From Physcia stellaris (taxonomy: Eukaryota; Ascomycota; Lecanoromycetes; Caliciales; Physciaceae): a DNA stretch of 64,000 nucleotides. The stretch lies in assembly GCA_018902385.1 (NCBI GenBank), contig JABSSW010000002.1:496001-560000 (forward strand), written 5' to 3'. The notes under the pieces are model-generated. The model searched no databases. It was not told the DNA's origin and worked only from the letters and a program-made list of their open reading frames with translations. Both the position numbers and the translations under genes were made by a program. Each line of letters opens with the position of its first letter. The stretch's first letter is position 1. Below are positions 45,366-55,333 of the stretch, piece after piece.

Positions 45366-48300
45366 GATGATATGATTTCGAGTGTATCGCGGGGGATGTA
45401 AGATCTCATCGAAGGTCAAGGCAGGTGCCGCAAACAAGTGAGATGTTGTTTGGCAGTGGTGATGTATGAGGGTCTGTTGTTTTGGCAGCAGGATGACAAG
45501 AATGCGAGTCAGACGAAGCGCGGGGAGCTATTGGACGGTTTGGCGGTAAGGAGGTGTGTTGGAATGCAGCCTGCAGCGATGGGATCGATGGCGGGTCCCC
45601 TAGGGGCGAAAAGGGTCGGAAAAAGCGCGGCGGATTTGGCCTGTCAGCCCTTTGTTGCTACTGGTGGGGGAAGAGCAAGGCAACGACCAATCTACAAGCG
45701 GGGATCGAGCGGTCCAGATCACAACGAACGGTGGAGCAGAGTCATGGAGGTTGCACCGTGGATGAAAGATCAGATGAAAAGGGTCAAAGTTTCTATCCCC
45801 ACGGTGGTCTGAGAGCATGACCTCAAGCCAAGGTTTTGCAAACGAGAGAGCGAAGAAGAAAAGGAGACTCATCAAACATCCAAACGGCTCGCAAGGGCCG
45901 CTGTAGTACAGGGCCGGCAAATGAGACTGGCCCGAAAAGGCATGGAGACATGCAGGGAAGTGAAATCATAATTGGAAAAGACGCCAATGCACCACGCTTG
46001 GCTCAAGCGCAGATCCTGAGTCCCAGGCTTGCACTCCACAACGCGTTGCGACAGGGATCACCGTGCATGGCTTCACCGTGCTCAAGGACAAAGCTAATCA
46101 GCTTTGGTGTCGATTTCTGATGCGACGAGGCGGGATGAAACTCTGGTACCCAGGACTGTCGATGCTTTTCATTCTTTTTGGGCGCCATCGTGCATCTGAC
46201 TTGATCGATCTTTGGCTGAAGAATGGAAGGTACGAGACCTGGGAGTACCACAGTCACATCCACATGTTTGTTGCTTGCTGTGGGATGAGATATTAATATT
46301 CGCGACGTGTCACATCATGTTCATCGGAGCCACTCCGGAGTGACGAAACTGGTGACAGGCTTGAACAAAGCATATCCAATCAGGCCACCAAGACGAAGTG
46401 GCTAAAAGCAGCAACGTTCTCGAAGCTTTCTTTACTCGCGTGTTTCCTTGATGCCTGCTACGCCGCCGGCTTGGAACCCACACTCCCGCCACTAACTGCT
46501 CACAAGCATCTGGACACGAGGTCGCGACTCGCGAGCTTCCAGTATCGACATGACGAGTTCTTTGAGACGTACATTTGACCGACGCCACAATCATTGCTTG
46601 CATTCACCTTCTTTCGTTCACTACACACCTCCATTTATATCATAAGGCACGAGCTCTTTCCCTTGGGTAAGGTGATGCTTTCTCAAGTCCATCGGGGAAT
46701 GCAAGATTCCTTTAGACTCAATTGAAACCATTGTGTGGGAGACAATAGGAAGCCTAAATGGACGACCAGCCATCACGCAATGCGGAAGTTGACGAGAAAG
46801 AACTCCTTTAACCAATGCTCGTTTATCCCACCGCTGCGCGATCACGGATTGTTTCGAGAATCAAGATACTAAGGATAATGGCATTTCACAAGCCCGAGAA
46901 GCGACTGATCCAGCGTTGGTGACGGAAAGTACGAACAGCAAGCATGAAGACTCGGCGATTATCACGGCATCCCCTAGAGTCTTTGGTCCTTTCTTCACTG
47001 TCTCTACTAGCCTAATGAGTGCTTTTCAGGCTACTCCTCAGCGAGTAACACGTATTTGCGCATCATTGCGACATATATTGAGTTTCACGGAGATGACGCT
47101 TGAAATCGAGGCTGTGAGTCTTAGGCTTTTCCTCTGCTTCCAAGACAGGTCCTTCGCAGCCCATTTCAGGATAAACTCAATATAGTTTAGAAAGATCAGT
47201 CAAGACTGAGCAAGGAGGACAAGGTAAACGAGGAAAATCATACAGAGATTCGATTAATTCTGAGGGTGTGTGGAAACGTAATATTGGGGGACTTTCTCAA
47301 TGCCAGCTTTCTGCTCATGCATGAACATTCGCTTTTCAACTCTACTTGTAGACCAACAAATATCTCTAAGCTTCCGCGGATTCGTCGAGTCATCTCGGCC
47401 AACGAACCCCCGCCCATTTTCCGTAGGTTTCGCAAGGTCCATCCACTCTGGATCACATCACAGCAGCCTCCTAGCCTCCTTGCTCTAAGCAGTAATAGAG
47501 TCATTGGCGAAACCGCGAAAGGATATTAGATATTGCCTACATGCCAAATCTGAAGTCTCTGAGGCTCGATAAAGTTACCAGTAAAAAAGGATCATTTTCT
47601 TTCGGTTTTCTATCGGTTCTTTCGCCAATGGCGATAGCACCTACTGTTGTGGATCTTGCCTGGACTTCGGCCTGGATATGTCTTGAGCTTTCAGGCCTAC
47701 GACGTTGCAGCAACCGCACACATAATGGAGTTCCAAGCTACAGCGGCTTTGACCTTGTTTGTGGAGAAGGATCAGATAGTCATTACCATATAAGACGTCG
47801 TGCCTGATCGATGCAGAGGGCGGTCTGATCGCATCCACGGAAGAAGCGACTCATGAAATCGAATTGGGGGTGTGGTACTTCATGCTTTCCGAACATCATA
47901 TAGGTACAGTAAGATCGGACAATTCCCGTTTGGAGAACTGGATGCGTGTGTACCGATAATATCCACGAAAGAACGACATAGGAATAAGAATTCTTAATGA
48001 AGACTAGGTGTGAAACTGAACCCTACTTGTGCTATCGAGTAACATTCTGCTCGCATGACAGGACGTTGAGATACAGATCCGATACTCCTCGCCAGAAACC
48101 TCAAACTGCGAAATATGTTGTAGCAAGACCGCATTGTGTTGAAAAAGAGTGGTAAGTGGATGGGGATGGATATAAAATGCCAAGACTTACTGCCAGGAAG
48201 AGAATATTGACTCCATCCCCGAAACTAGGGTACAGAAGAATATAGAAGCTGAGACACTTACGAAACTGGTATTGTTTATATCTTGGTCTTGTTCAGCGTC

Positions 48301-49771
48301 ATCCGTATGATGAATGGCTAAAACCCAGTCTGCTCTTAGGTACTCGAGGCATTCCCGCTGTAGTGCTGCGGCTTCGATCCAACCTCTTCTGCCCCAAAAT
48401 AATCTGCTGCGAATGCTGGCTCTTCCGCACCTTCAGCAAGCTCTGTATCTACCAGGGACATGCAGAGGATAGTAATATCTTTCCCGGAAACCATACATCC
48501 ACCCCCCTCCGTGAGAATCTCACACCGCGACGCTTCTAACCATTCATCTTCCAGGGATGGTCAAGGAGAGCATCAAAGTACTGCCATCTACCTACACCAA
48601 AATAATCCATTATTCAGTCACCCGGGAATCCATACCATTCGCTTTCCTATAAAGATCTAGGACATTAAGACAGAACTTGCCGTTCCGGTGGTTTCCTGAT
48701 CACCAACATTCGTCTCCGTAAATTCTTGAACTTCTAGGACTACGGATAGACCGCAAACTGCTGGAGGTTCAGCTGCCTGATGTCGTATCGTGCCTGGTCA
48801 TGCTGCTGAGGCATACATACTCTTCCCTATGTTTTCCGGCTCACCTTCGAGGCACCAAAACCCTCTTAAACAGCCCGGATCACAGTGTCCCACCCAAGGA
48901 AAGTGGTCGTCGAATGTGACGCTCGCATCTCCCAGCTGCTTGCATATTATGCGGAAGCCGTGTGTAGAACGCTACCTCCCTCTCGTTCTTATTACCAGGA
49001 ACTAACACATCCACCACAAACAAGCTTGTGTCGGCCGCTGTTTCACATCTATTTAGGAGGGTGGGTAAGTGGGGGTCTCGTTTATCGCGCAGAAGGAAGA
49101 TAGTGAATTTCTGAACCTGGAGTCTAGGATTTGCATCGAGGGAATGGAATGGAATGGAGGTACAGTATGGATCCCCCGGACTGTTTCACTCGGCCCTCGC
49201 AAAATTGCTTATCTCAGATGCTCACAACCATCTACCCAAACCGAATCAACCAACAATAGCCCTAATGCGGAAACACGGCCGATTACGGTCTGAGTTCCAA
49301 GGACGGGTAACCGTGATTTTCTATGTTGTGTTCGCACTCCATTCTGGCTGGGGCGAGTGGCGAGTGCTTTGCAAATGTAGATTTGTCGATTCCGTGTTGG
49401 GGATTGGGTATTGTCTACTTTGATAGAGTGACATCGACTGTGAGAGCCAGACGGAGGTTAAGGGGATTTGAGATGTTTGGGAAGGGCTGTACTTGAGGAA
49501 AGTGGTGGGACTATTGGGGAATGCCCTTGTGATTCTGATGCTCGTAGCATCACGCAGTACAGGAGTGATATCCCTTATGAGAAACTGGATGCTGTATAAG
49601 AAACCCAACAGCACGATATCCAGCGCTCAAAGTCAAGGCTGGCTAGACAGGTTACTTCGAAAAATTAGGGAGTTCGACGTCAGCGGCTGTAGCGTACAGT
49701 ATCATTGAAAAACTCGAACGAGGGCAGCTTCGCTCGCTCGCTGATATATCCCATGATATGATGTGTCATTG

Positions 49772-49951
49772 ATCGCCACTATTATAATCGTTGTGACAAG
49801 ACGCGCGGATCTGTGCTTGATACACAAAGCATATGGATATGATATGCATTAAACATCCTTTCCTGATTCCGTCCCAAGGAGGGTAGGAGGAGGCCTGTCG
49901 GGGTATATGCCGAATAGAAAACACACCATTTAGCACCAGGCTATGGGATAA
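49772..49951 (+). repeat. Diverged direct repeat, copy A
   Basis: It shares an interrupted but clear match with 51729-51873. Shared pieces include ATCGCCACT, TTGTGACAA, CCTGATT.CGTCCCAAG, CTGTC.GG.TA and CAGGCTATGGGATA, in the same order and orientation. Confidence 0.6.
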
Positions 49952-50422
49952 TGCTTAGGATAAGCCATGGAATCCAAGAAGGAAGCAACGGAAATAGGCA
50001 TATTGTCGGTAGAGGTAAGACGTCGCCTCTTTTAGGATTTTGATCGTGCTTTCTTCGTATTGGCTTGCTATTGTACCCGTACAGCATGATTAGAAGGACG
50101 GTTAAGGAAAACCCCAATAGAAAAAGGCGAATGGAGCTGTTTAGACGGACCGAGTCAACAAAGCCCATTGACTCGTTCACATCAAGAAGTACTCACCAAA
50201 GGCAAATGATCCGACGGTAGGACACGACTGAGATTCTATGGATCGCAGCGTTGGATATCCAGGACGGAAGCCCCAATAAGACTTCTGTTTCGAGGAGAAG
50301 TGCCCAAAGATGGAAGAAATAATAGATCCTCGCGTAGTCCTGGTGTAAGCCCTGCTACTGCTTGAGATATTGCCATTCTCCTGACATACTCGATCTAACC
50401 ACCCCGTCGTCTTTTCGGCCAC
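49941..50422 (-). other. Uncertain coding remnant downstream of the secreted-protein gene
   Basis: Two neighbouring open frames on the minus strand, 50422-50177 and 50180-49941, have protein-like text. The first includes GLVAEKTTGWLDRVCQENGN; the second has a hydrophobic helix (RLFLLGFSLTVLLIMLYGY) followed by a basic stretch. A donor-like GTGAGT follows SCPTVGSFAFG, but no acceptor joins it in phase to the helix frame. It may be a broken gene or a gene with an unseen exon. Confidence 0.25.
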
Positions 50423-50469
50423 TAGTCCATTGTCCCAAAGTCCAGAACGGTCATCACAAAGGAGCTGGC

Positions 50470-51122
50470 CTATGAGTCTATATCGTTTGAAGTGCTACTG
50501 CAGGTACGCAGGAGTTCTAAGCCCGGAGATTTCCCATCCCAGACATAGACGAATTTCCCGCTTTCGTTGATCTCAAGTGAGCCGCCCGAGCGAACGACAA
50601 GAATCCGATGCCAGCCAAATAGCCAGACGGAGTCCCCACTCTTTGATAGATCAACACCTCACACTCGACTGGAGGGTCAAAGTCGCTTAGGTATATTAGC
50701 AGGCCAAAGAGCGTGTTGTAAAGCATATTGTATGTGAATGGACCTTGTATCGGAGACCATTGATGAGCGCTGATAACCAACCCACCGTAGTCATCATACC
50801 ATACGTACGGATTATTCACTGGGTCCTCCCCTTTGTGGCGTAAGTAGATCAAAAAGGTTAGCTCTCCCACGGCGGAAGATAGAAGCCTCAGGGCTGTATC
50901 CATGGGCATGATCTCCCCGTGTGGAGAGTGCTTGACGAAAATGGATGTTGGAGTGTTATGAAGGTGGTATCGCCATCCGCCAGCTGGGAAGGGAGCCAAG
51001 CTTGGCTTTGTAGCATTCAGGGTGGATGCTCGCGGCAGAATAAGTGGTTGTGAGAATTGTGAGATGGGAGTAGCGCTCGTAGCATAGAAGAGAGTTGTAA
51101 TTGCTATCGCAGAGAACAACAT
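50470..51122 (-). CDS. Small secreted protein, unknown function (probable one-base frameshift near its end)
   Basis: A single exon with ATG at 51122. The first ~18 residues (MLFSAIAITTLFYATSA) are a good signal peptide followed by TP. The mature part contains HLHNTPTSIFVKHSPHGEIM, a tryptophan- and tyrosine-rich centre (NPYVWYDDYGGLVISAHQWS) and CEVLIYQRVGTPSGYLAGIG. It resembles uncharacterised secreted proteins of ascomycetes; I know no function. As written the frame stops at 50517. The next frame, entered at the C3 run 50585-50587, continues with protein-like GGSLEINESGKFVYVWDGKS to a stop at 50470. The whole span is 653 nt, one short of 218 codons. Either end is possible; the longer one reads better. 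Confidence 0.65.
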
Positions 51123-51728
51123 CCCTGGAGGTCAATGGATAGGAGGATCCAAAGTTTATAATTTCGAACAACCAGAATCAGCAGCTTGTGATGAGAGAAG
51201 AGAATTGGATACTGCAATCGAAAACAAGAAATTCAGCTCTTCAAGCTGTCTTTATCTGAGATCGCGTAACGCGCCCTGATACGTTGTAGATCGCCGTGCA
51301 TATCGTACCGTGTTCTTGCGCTTAGGACAGGAACGTCCCCGAAGCATACCTTCTGGTATTGCCGTGGAGCGGATATAGTCCAAAATCAAGTGTGGCTAGA
51401 TTTCTACATTCAGTAAGTTGTTTTCTATCCACATTTTGGAAGGCATTGCAAGCCCATTTCCCAGTCGATGTTCCCAAAGGCAAGGAAATCCGCTTCGTTG
51501 ATGATTGCACCCCCAATACACATAGCTTGCCTATGCGCGCATGTCTCATGGTGAGCATGTCTGGTACGCTTCGCAGGCCGGCATTTCTCAGTTCTCACTT
51601 TTGCGCTACTCTCAACCTGCTAAGTTGCTGTAGCGCGGAAGTGAGTCCTTCGCAAAAAAGTCGGCCTGAGTATCATCTGCGGTCTCAATTGCGTCCATGG
51701 TCTGATGTGGTGAGATTTTGCCTTCAAT

Positions 51729-51873
51729 GCATCGCCACTGATACTCATTGTGACAAACATAGATGTGTCTCATGAATTAGATATCATCTTCTGATTTCGT
51801 CCCAAGTCGGGTGATGGGATGTCTGTCAGGATACGCAAAGAAAATCGTACCACTTAGTATCAGGCTATGGGAT
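51729..51873 (+). repeat. Diverged direct repeat, copy B
   Basis: Partner of 49772-49951, same orientation, with several small length differences. The best-kept end is CTTAGTATCAGGCTATGGGATA against CTTTAG-like sequence of copy A ending in the same 14 bases (CAGGCTATGGGATA). Confidence 0.6.
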
Positions 51874-52410
51874 ATATTTGACCCCTGGCAGGATTGGGGC
51901 TTTTCCACTTCTTACCCTTGACGAGGCCACAGAAGGTATCATCACTGAGGGATGTGTCTCCATCAATCAGTCAGCAAAGAAGAAATGGCATACGATATTA
52001 GCTTTACTTGACGGTCAAGAAATTCAAAGAGAGCCACGAAGAGCTCGCCATTGCGGTGGGATAGTAGGAAGAGGCTGGCAGTATCTACCAATCAGTCGCT
52101 TGATATCGAATCTCAATAGTGGTCATTGTAAAGAGGGTACACTATCCAGTGTTCTATCTTGTACCCCCATAAAGAGTAGGAGTGTTCTAACTGCATGATG
52201 GATCGTAGGATGTCCGGCAGGCCCGCATTGTTGTACTAGGGTAATCTTGGCGTCATGGTACCGCGCTTAGAATTGGCCCAACAGTCGGCGGCCGAGGCGT
52301 CAACAAACCCCTTTTTTCACTCGATGAAGCTTCGGCCTGACCATTGCAGTGGTGGAGACTTGGATAAACCGAGTAGCAAACCTCGACTCGGGGACTGGCG
52401 GAAAAAATCC

Positions 52411-52416
52411 AAAAAA
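52411..52416 (-). terminator. Likely RNA polymerase III terminator of tRNA-Gly
   Basis: Six T residues on the minus strand, 11 bp beyond the tRNA 3' end, followed by a second T6 run nearby. Confidence 0.6.
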
Positions 52417-52427
52417 TTCATGGATAT

Positions 52428-52499
52428 TGCAACAACGGAGACTCGAACTCCGACCTCTACCTTGGAAGGGTAGAATCCTAACCCTTGGACCATTGAAGC
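52428..52499 (-). tRNA. tRNA-Gly(TCC), acceptor stem imperfect
   Basis: Read on the minus strand from 52499: acceptor 5' strand GCTTCAA, TG, D arm GTCC/GGAT, anticodon arm CTACC-CTTCCAA-GGTAG with anticodon TCC, T arm CGGAG-TTCGAGT-CTCCG, acceptor 3' strand TTGTTGC and discriminator A. The internal promoter boxes look normal (TGGTCCAAGGG and GTTCGAGTC). Positions 3 and 4 of the acceptor stem face T with T, two adjacent mismatches, so this copy may be weak or a pseudogene. It lies about 70 bp from the edge of the transposon block. Confidence 0.75.
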
Positions 52500-52570
52500 T
52501 GACTTAATTGCGAACATTCTGCTTTAAAGTAAAGTATATTCAAGTACAAAATTTTCATCTGGTAACCGAA

Positions 52571-52586
52571 TGATTGATTGATTGAT
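52571..52586 (+). repeat. TGAT tetranucleotide run at the LINE 3' edge
   Basis: Four TGAT units in a row. On the minus strand this is (ATCA)n and sits where the 3' tail of the leftward LINE is expected, so it may be the element's simple-repeat tail. Confidence 0.45.
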
Positions 52587-52843
52587 TCATTAAGCACTCG
52601 AAACCGATCTTAAGAATCCGTTATGCGGCTAAAAACAATCGAACCAATCATCTTCTAAAAAATTTTTGACTTTATACAGAATTATTTGCTTTTGATGCTT
52701 TGTTTTTTTATTCGAACAAATCATTTCAAATATCTTTATTTTCATGATTTTTTTTCATTTTCATTTTGTACGAAAATTTTCAATTCAACGCATTTTTTTG
52801 CAATTTTTATTTTTCGTCGTTCGTAATTGAAACTCGTAAATAA

Positions 52844-53191
52844 TCAATGAATTCGAATTTTTCGATAAATTTTGTCGTTTTTGTCAAATTGATCGAATTG
52901 ATCAATACATTCATCAATTTTTTTTTTTTCATTTCGTTTTTTTAATTTCGTCAATTCACAAATTTTTGCGAAATTTTTCAGTTTTTTGCATTCGAAAAGC
53001 ACGTGTTTGATCGTTTGTTTGTTACACATGCATGAACACATGAAATTTTCGATTTGTTTTCTGTTGTATAAAAACGTTCGTAAATCTATTTTGATCGTGC
53101 GAAATTGTATTGTTATGACGTTGAATTTCTTTGTGAACTTTTCGTGTAATCGCAATATTGTTTTATTGAATCTCGATGTAATTTTGTACAA
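52844..53191 (-). pseudogene. LINE C-terminal RNase H-distal region, decayed
   Basis: The longest clean piece of the LINE's 3' end, 115 codons. It holds RTIKIDLRTFLYNRKQIENF and a Cys/His cluster (CSCMCNKQTIKHVLFEC) that matches the tail of Tad-type proteins, usually ...LR.FL..R.V.....C.CG...TV.H.LL.C. Confidence 0.6.
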
Positions 53192-55136
53192 ATTTCTTTC
53201 TTTATTGCAATTTTTTCATTTTTGATTTCATTGTTGTTTTATCGATTTATTCATCACGATTTTGACGACGTTTTTCAACATTTGCACGCTCGCTTGTTGT
53301 GTTTTGTGATCGATGTTCATTTTTTTTTTTTTTTTATCTCGTTTTTTCAATTTTCATTTCGTGATCTGTTTGATCGCAACGTCTGTTTGTTCGTTGTTTT
53401 CGATATCGATGTGAATCGAAATTCAATGCAATTTCATTTCAATATATTTGCTTCGCAATTCGTTGATCAATCAAATTATTCATTTCATCAAATATTGATC
53501 GAAATTGATTTTTGAATTGTGCATCGTTTGAATTGCTGTTTGATTGTCGATGCATATGACGAATTTCGATTTTTTTGCAAATTTCAAAAACGAATGCAAT
53601 CGCATATTCATTGCTAAAACGATGTCATATAATTCAACAAAATAAATCGTGTATGACGTAATGAATTTCAAATACGTTTTCGTTGTAAATGATTTCGTTT
53701 TTGCAAATATCGTTGTTGCATTCATTTTATCGTTAATGTCGTTTTCGTTTATGTATATGTAATTGATCGAATTCGTTGTTAATTGCATTTTGTGATATTT
53801 TTCGATTTTTTTTTTGTTTTTCATGATACGTGTAATTGACGATTTTCATCACGACGATACGACAAAAAATAAAATTTTTTCATATCATGTGTCTTGATGT
53901 TCGTTTTTTTTTCGAATTTATTCATTAATTTTTTCAATGAATTAACGTTTTTCGATTTTTTGATAAAACGATCGCGTATAATCGTATCGTATGTCGAATT
54001 TGTTATTAATTTCATTGCGAACGCATTGATGAATCTGTTCAAACGTAAATGCATGAACATTGAATTGATTTCGATGTTGAACGTTTTTTTCGAAATCGTT
54101 TTGTATGTTTTCGTTATGATTTTTTCGATTTGATATTGAACGCTCGTTAATTTTTTCGCTATTTTTTGTTGTGATTTTTTTTTTTCGTCGACGTGTATCA
54201 CATCGAACATGCGTATGTGAATTGTGAAACGAAAATCGTTTGCATCATTTGTTTCATTTTCGAAAATTTAACATTTCATGTAATGTCGTCAAGATTGCGT
54301 AATGTTTTTATTGATTTCAATGTTTTCGTTTTGTTTTGATTGATTTGTGTTTTTCAATTGAATTTTTCGTTCATTATGACGTTTAAATATTTCACTTTTT
54401 TGTTTACTTTGATTTTTTGATTGAATTCAGAAAATAATATCGATTCGATGACGTTTTTTTTTTTTTCGATTGAAATAGATGAATTGATATTTGAAAAATG
54501 CAAATTTCATTTCATATTTCAATGTTCACGATACGCAAACTTTTTCGTGTGTTTTGATTATGATATCGTTACATTTTTCGAAAATGTGATTTTCGTCAAT
54601 ATTTTTACATCGTCGACGAACTCGCTCGCTGAAATATTTTTTTTTTCAAAATTTTCAGTAGAAATGCGTTGTAAAAAAAAAAAAAATCGATAACATAAAT
54701 GAATTTTGAAAAATTTTTATAAATATTTCGAATCATTCGATATCGTATTCGTTCGTTTTCAATATCGTCATTTTATTGAACAAAAAAAAATCAATATATC
54801 GTATCAATTTTTCGTTTAAACGTTTCATTTTGAAATTGTGTAACAATTTTAAACGCGTTATATTGTCGAAAACGTTCATCACGTCGAAAAACATGATCAC
54901 GATTATCAATTTTTTGTTTCATGTCGAATGTATTCGTTTCATTATGTAATGTAATGCGTGTTTCGTAAACACGATTTTTTTGATTTCGAAATGTGTGCGT
55001 GACAACAAATCGTGTTTTTTCGTCAAAAAATTGATTCGTTTGATCAGTATGAATTTCATGAATTTGTTTATAATATTGAATAAAACTATTGATTTGTATG
55101 AAATCGTCATCGAATAAATATTCTTGTTTGATTTAC

Positions 55137-55141
55137 GTAAT
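55137..55141 (+). repeat. Target-site duplication, left copy (GTAAT)
   Basis: GTAAT directly abuts the left LTR and is repeated at 62826-62830 directly after the right LTR. Confidence 0.85.
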
Positions 55142-55333
55142 TGTCAAAAACAATATGTGAAAGAATGTAAAAAACTTGATTGCTAATTTTACGAAGAAGT
55201 TTCGAAATATATACGATAATGTTATGATGACAAATGATTTGTTTTTCAACGACAGACACGTCTTCATCTCAAATTTCGTCATTGGCAGTCGTCAGGCAGA
55301 TTTTCATCTCATAGTCGGCAAGCTAGTCTAACA
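55142..55333 (-). repeat. 3' LTR of the Ty3/Gypsy element
   Basis: 192 bp, beginning TGTCAAAAAC and ending AGTCTAACA, with TG...CA ends. It aligns without gaps to 62634-62825 with 12 differences, all transitions. Confidence 0.9.

Larger units (their letters stand above)
45366..50469. other. Gene-sparse region, 5.1 kb
   Basis: No open frame with a recognised family. A (GGAAT)3-like run occurs near 49,142-49,156. Frames near 47,250-47,800 hint at leucine-rich, F-box-like text (PNLKSLRLDKV) but cannot be assembled into a gene. The base composition is normal, so this is not RIP-worn transposon sequence like the right-hand block. Confidence 0.45.
51123..52427. other. Intergenic stretch up to tRNA-Gly
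   Basis: It contains the promoter of the secreted-protein gene and the second copy of the diverged repeat. An open frame at 51,878-52,198 on the plus strand lacks any domain. Confidence 0.4.
52571..55141 (-). mobile_element. Tad-like LINE, 3' part (RT end, RNase H, C-terminal Cys/His region)
   Basis: Read leftwards from 55141. An RT N-terminal block has SYKSIVLFNIINK and INFLTKKHDLLSRTHFEIKK, comparable with SYRPIALLNTLGK and the QFG block of fungal LINEs. An RT thumb/connection block at 54.2-53.8 kb has FNIEINSMFMHLRLNRF, comparable with LEVEA.IPPI.LRLD. An RNase H domain at 53.8-53.5 kb has YFVELYDIVLAM and ICIDNQTAIQTM. A C-terminal block at 53.2-52.85 kb has LRTFLYNRK and CSCMCNKQTIKHVLFEC. 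RT followed by RNase H is typical of the Tad clade. The copy is AT-rich with many stops and frameshifts, worn by RIP-like mutation. No intact frame remains. Splicing or function is not expected. Confidence 0.75.

Noticed and set aside
47250-47800. Degenerate F-box/leucine-rich protein
   Set aside because: Only one short phrase (PNLKSLRLDKV) is suggestive; frames cannot be connected and no F-box is seen.
53222-54693. Plus-strand open frames in the AT-rich block
   Set aside because: They are F/I/V-rich mirror images of the minus-strand LINE remains, produced by base composition.
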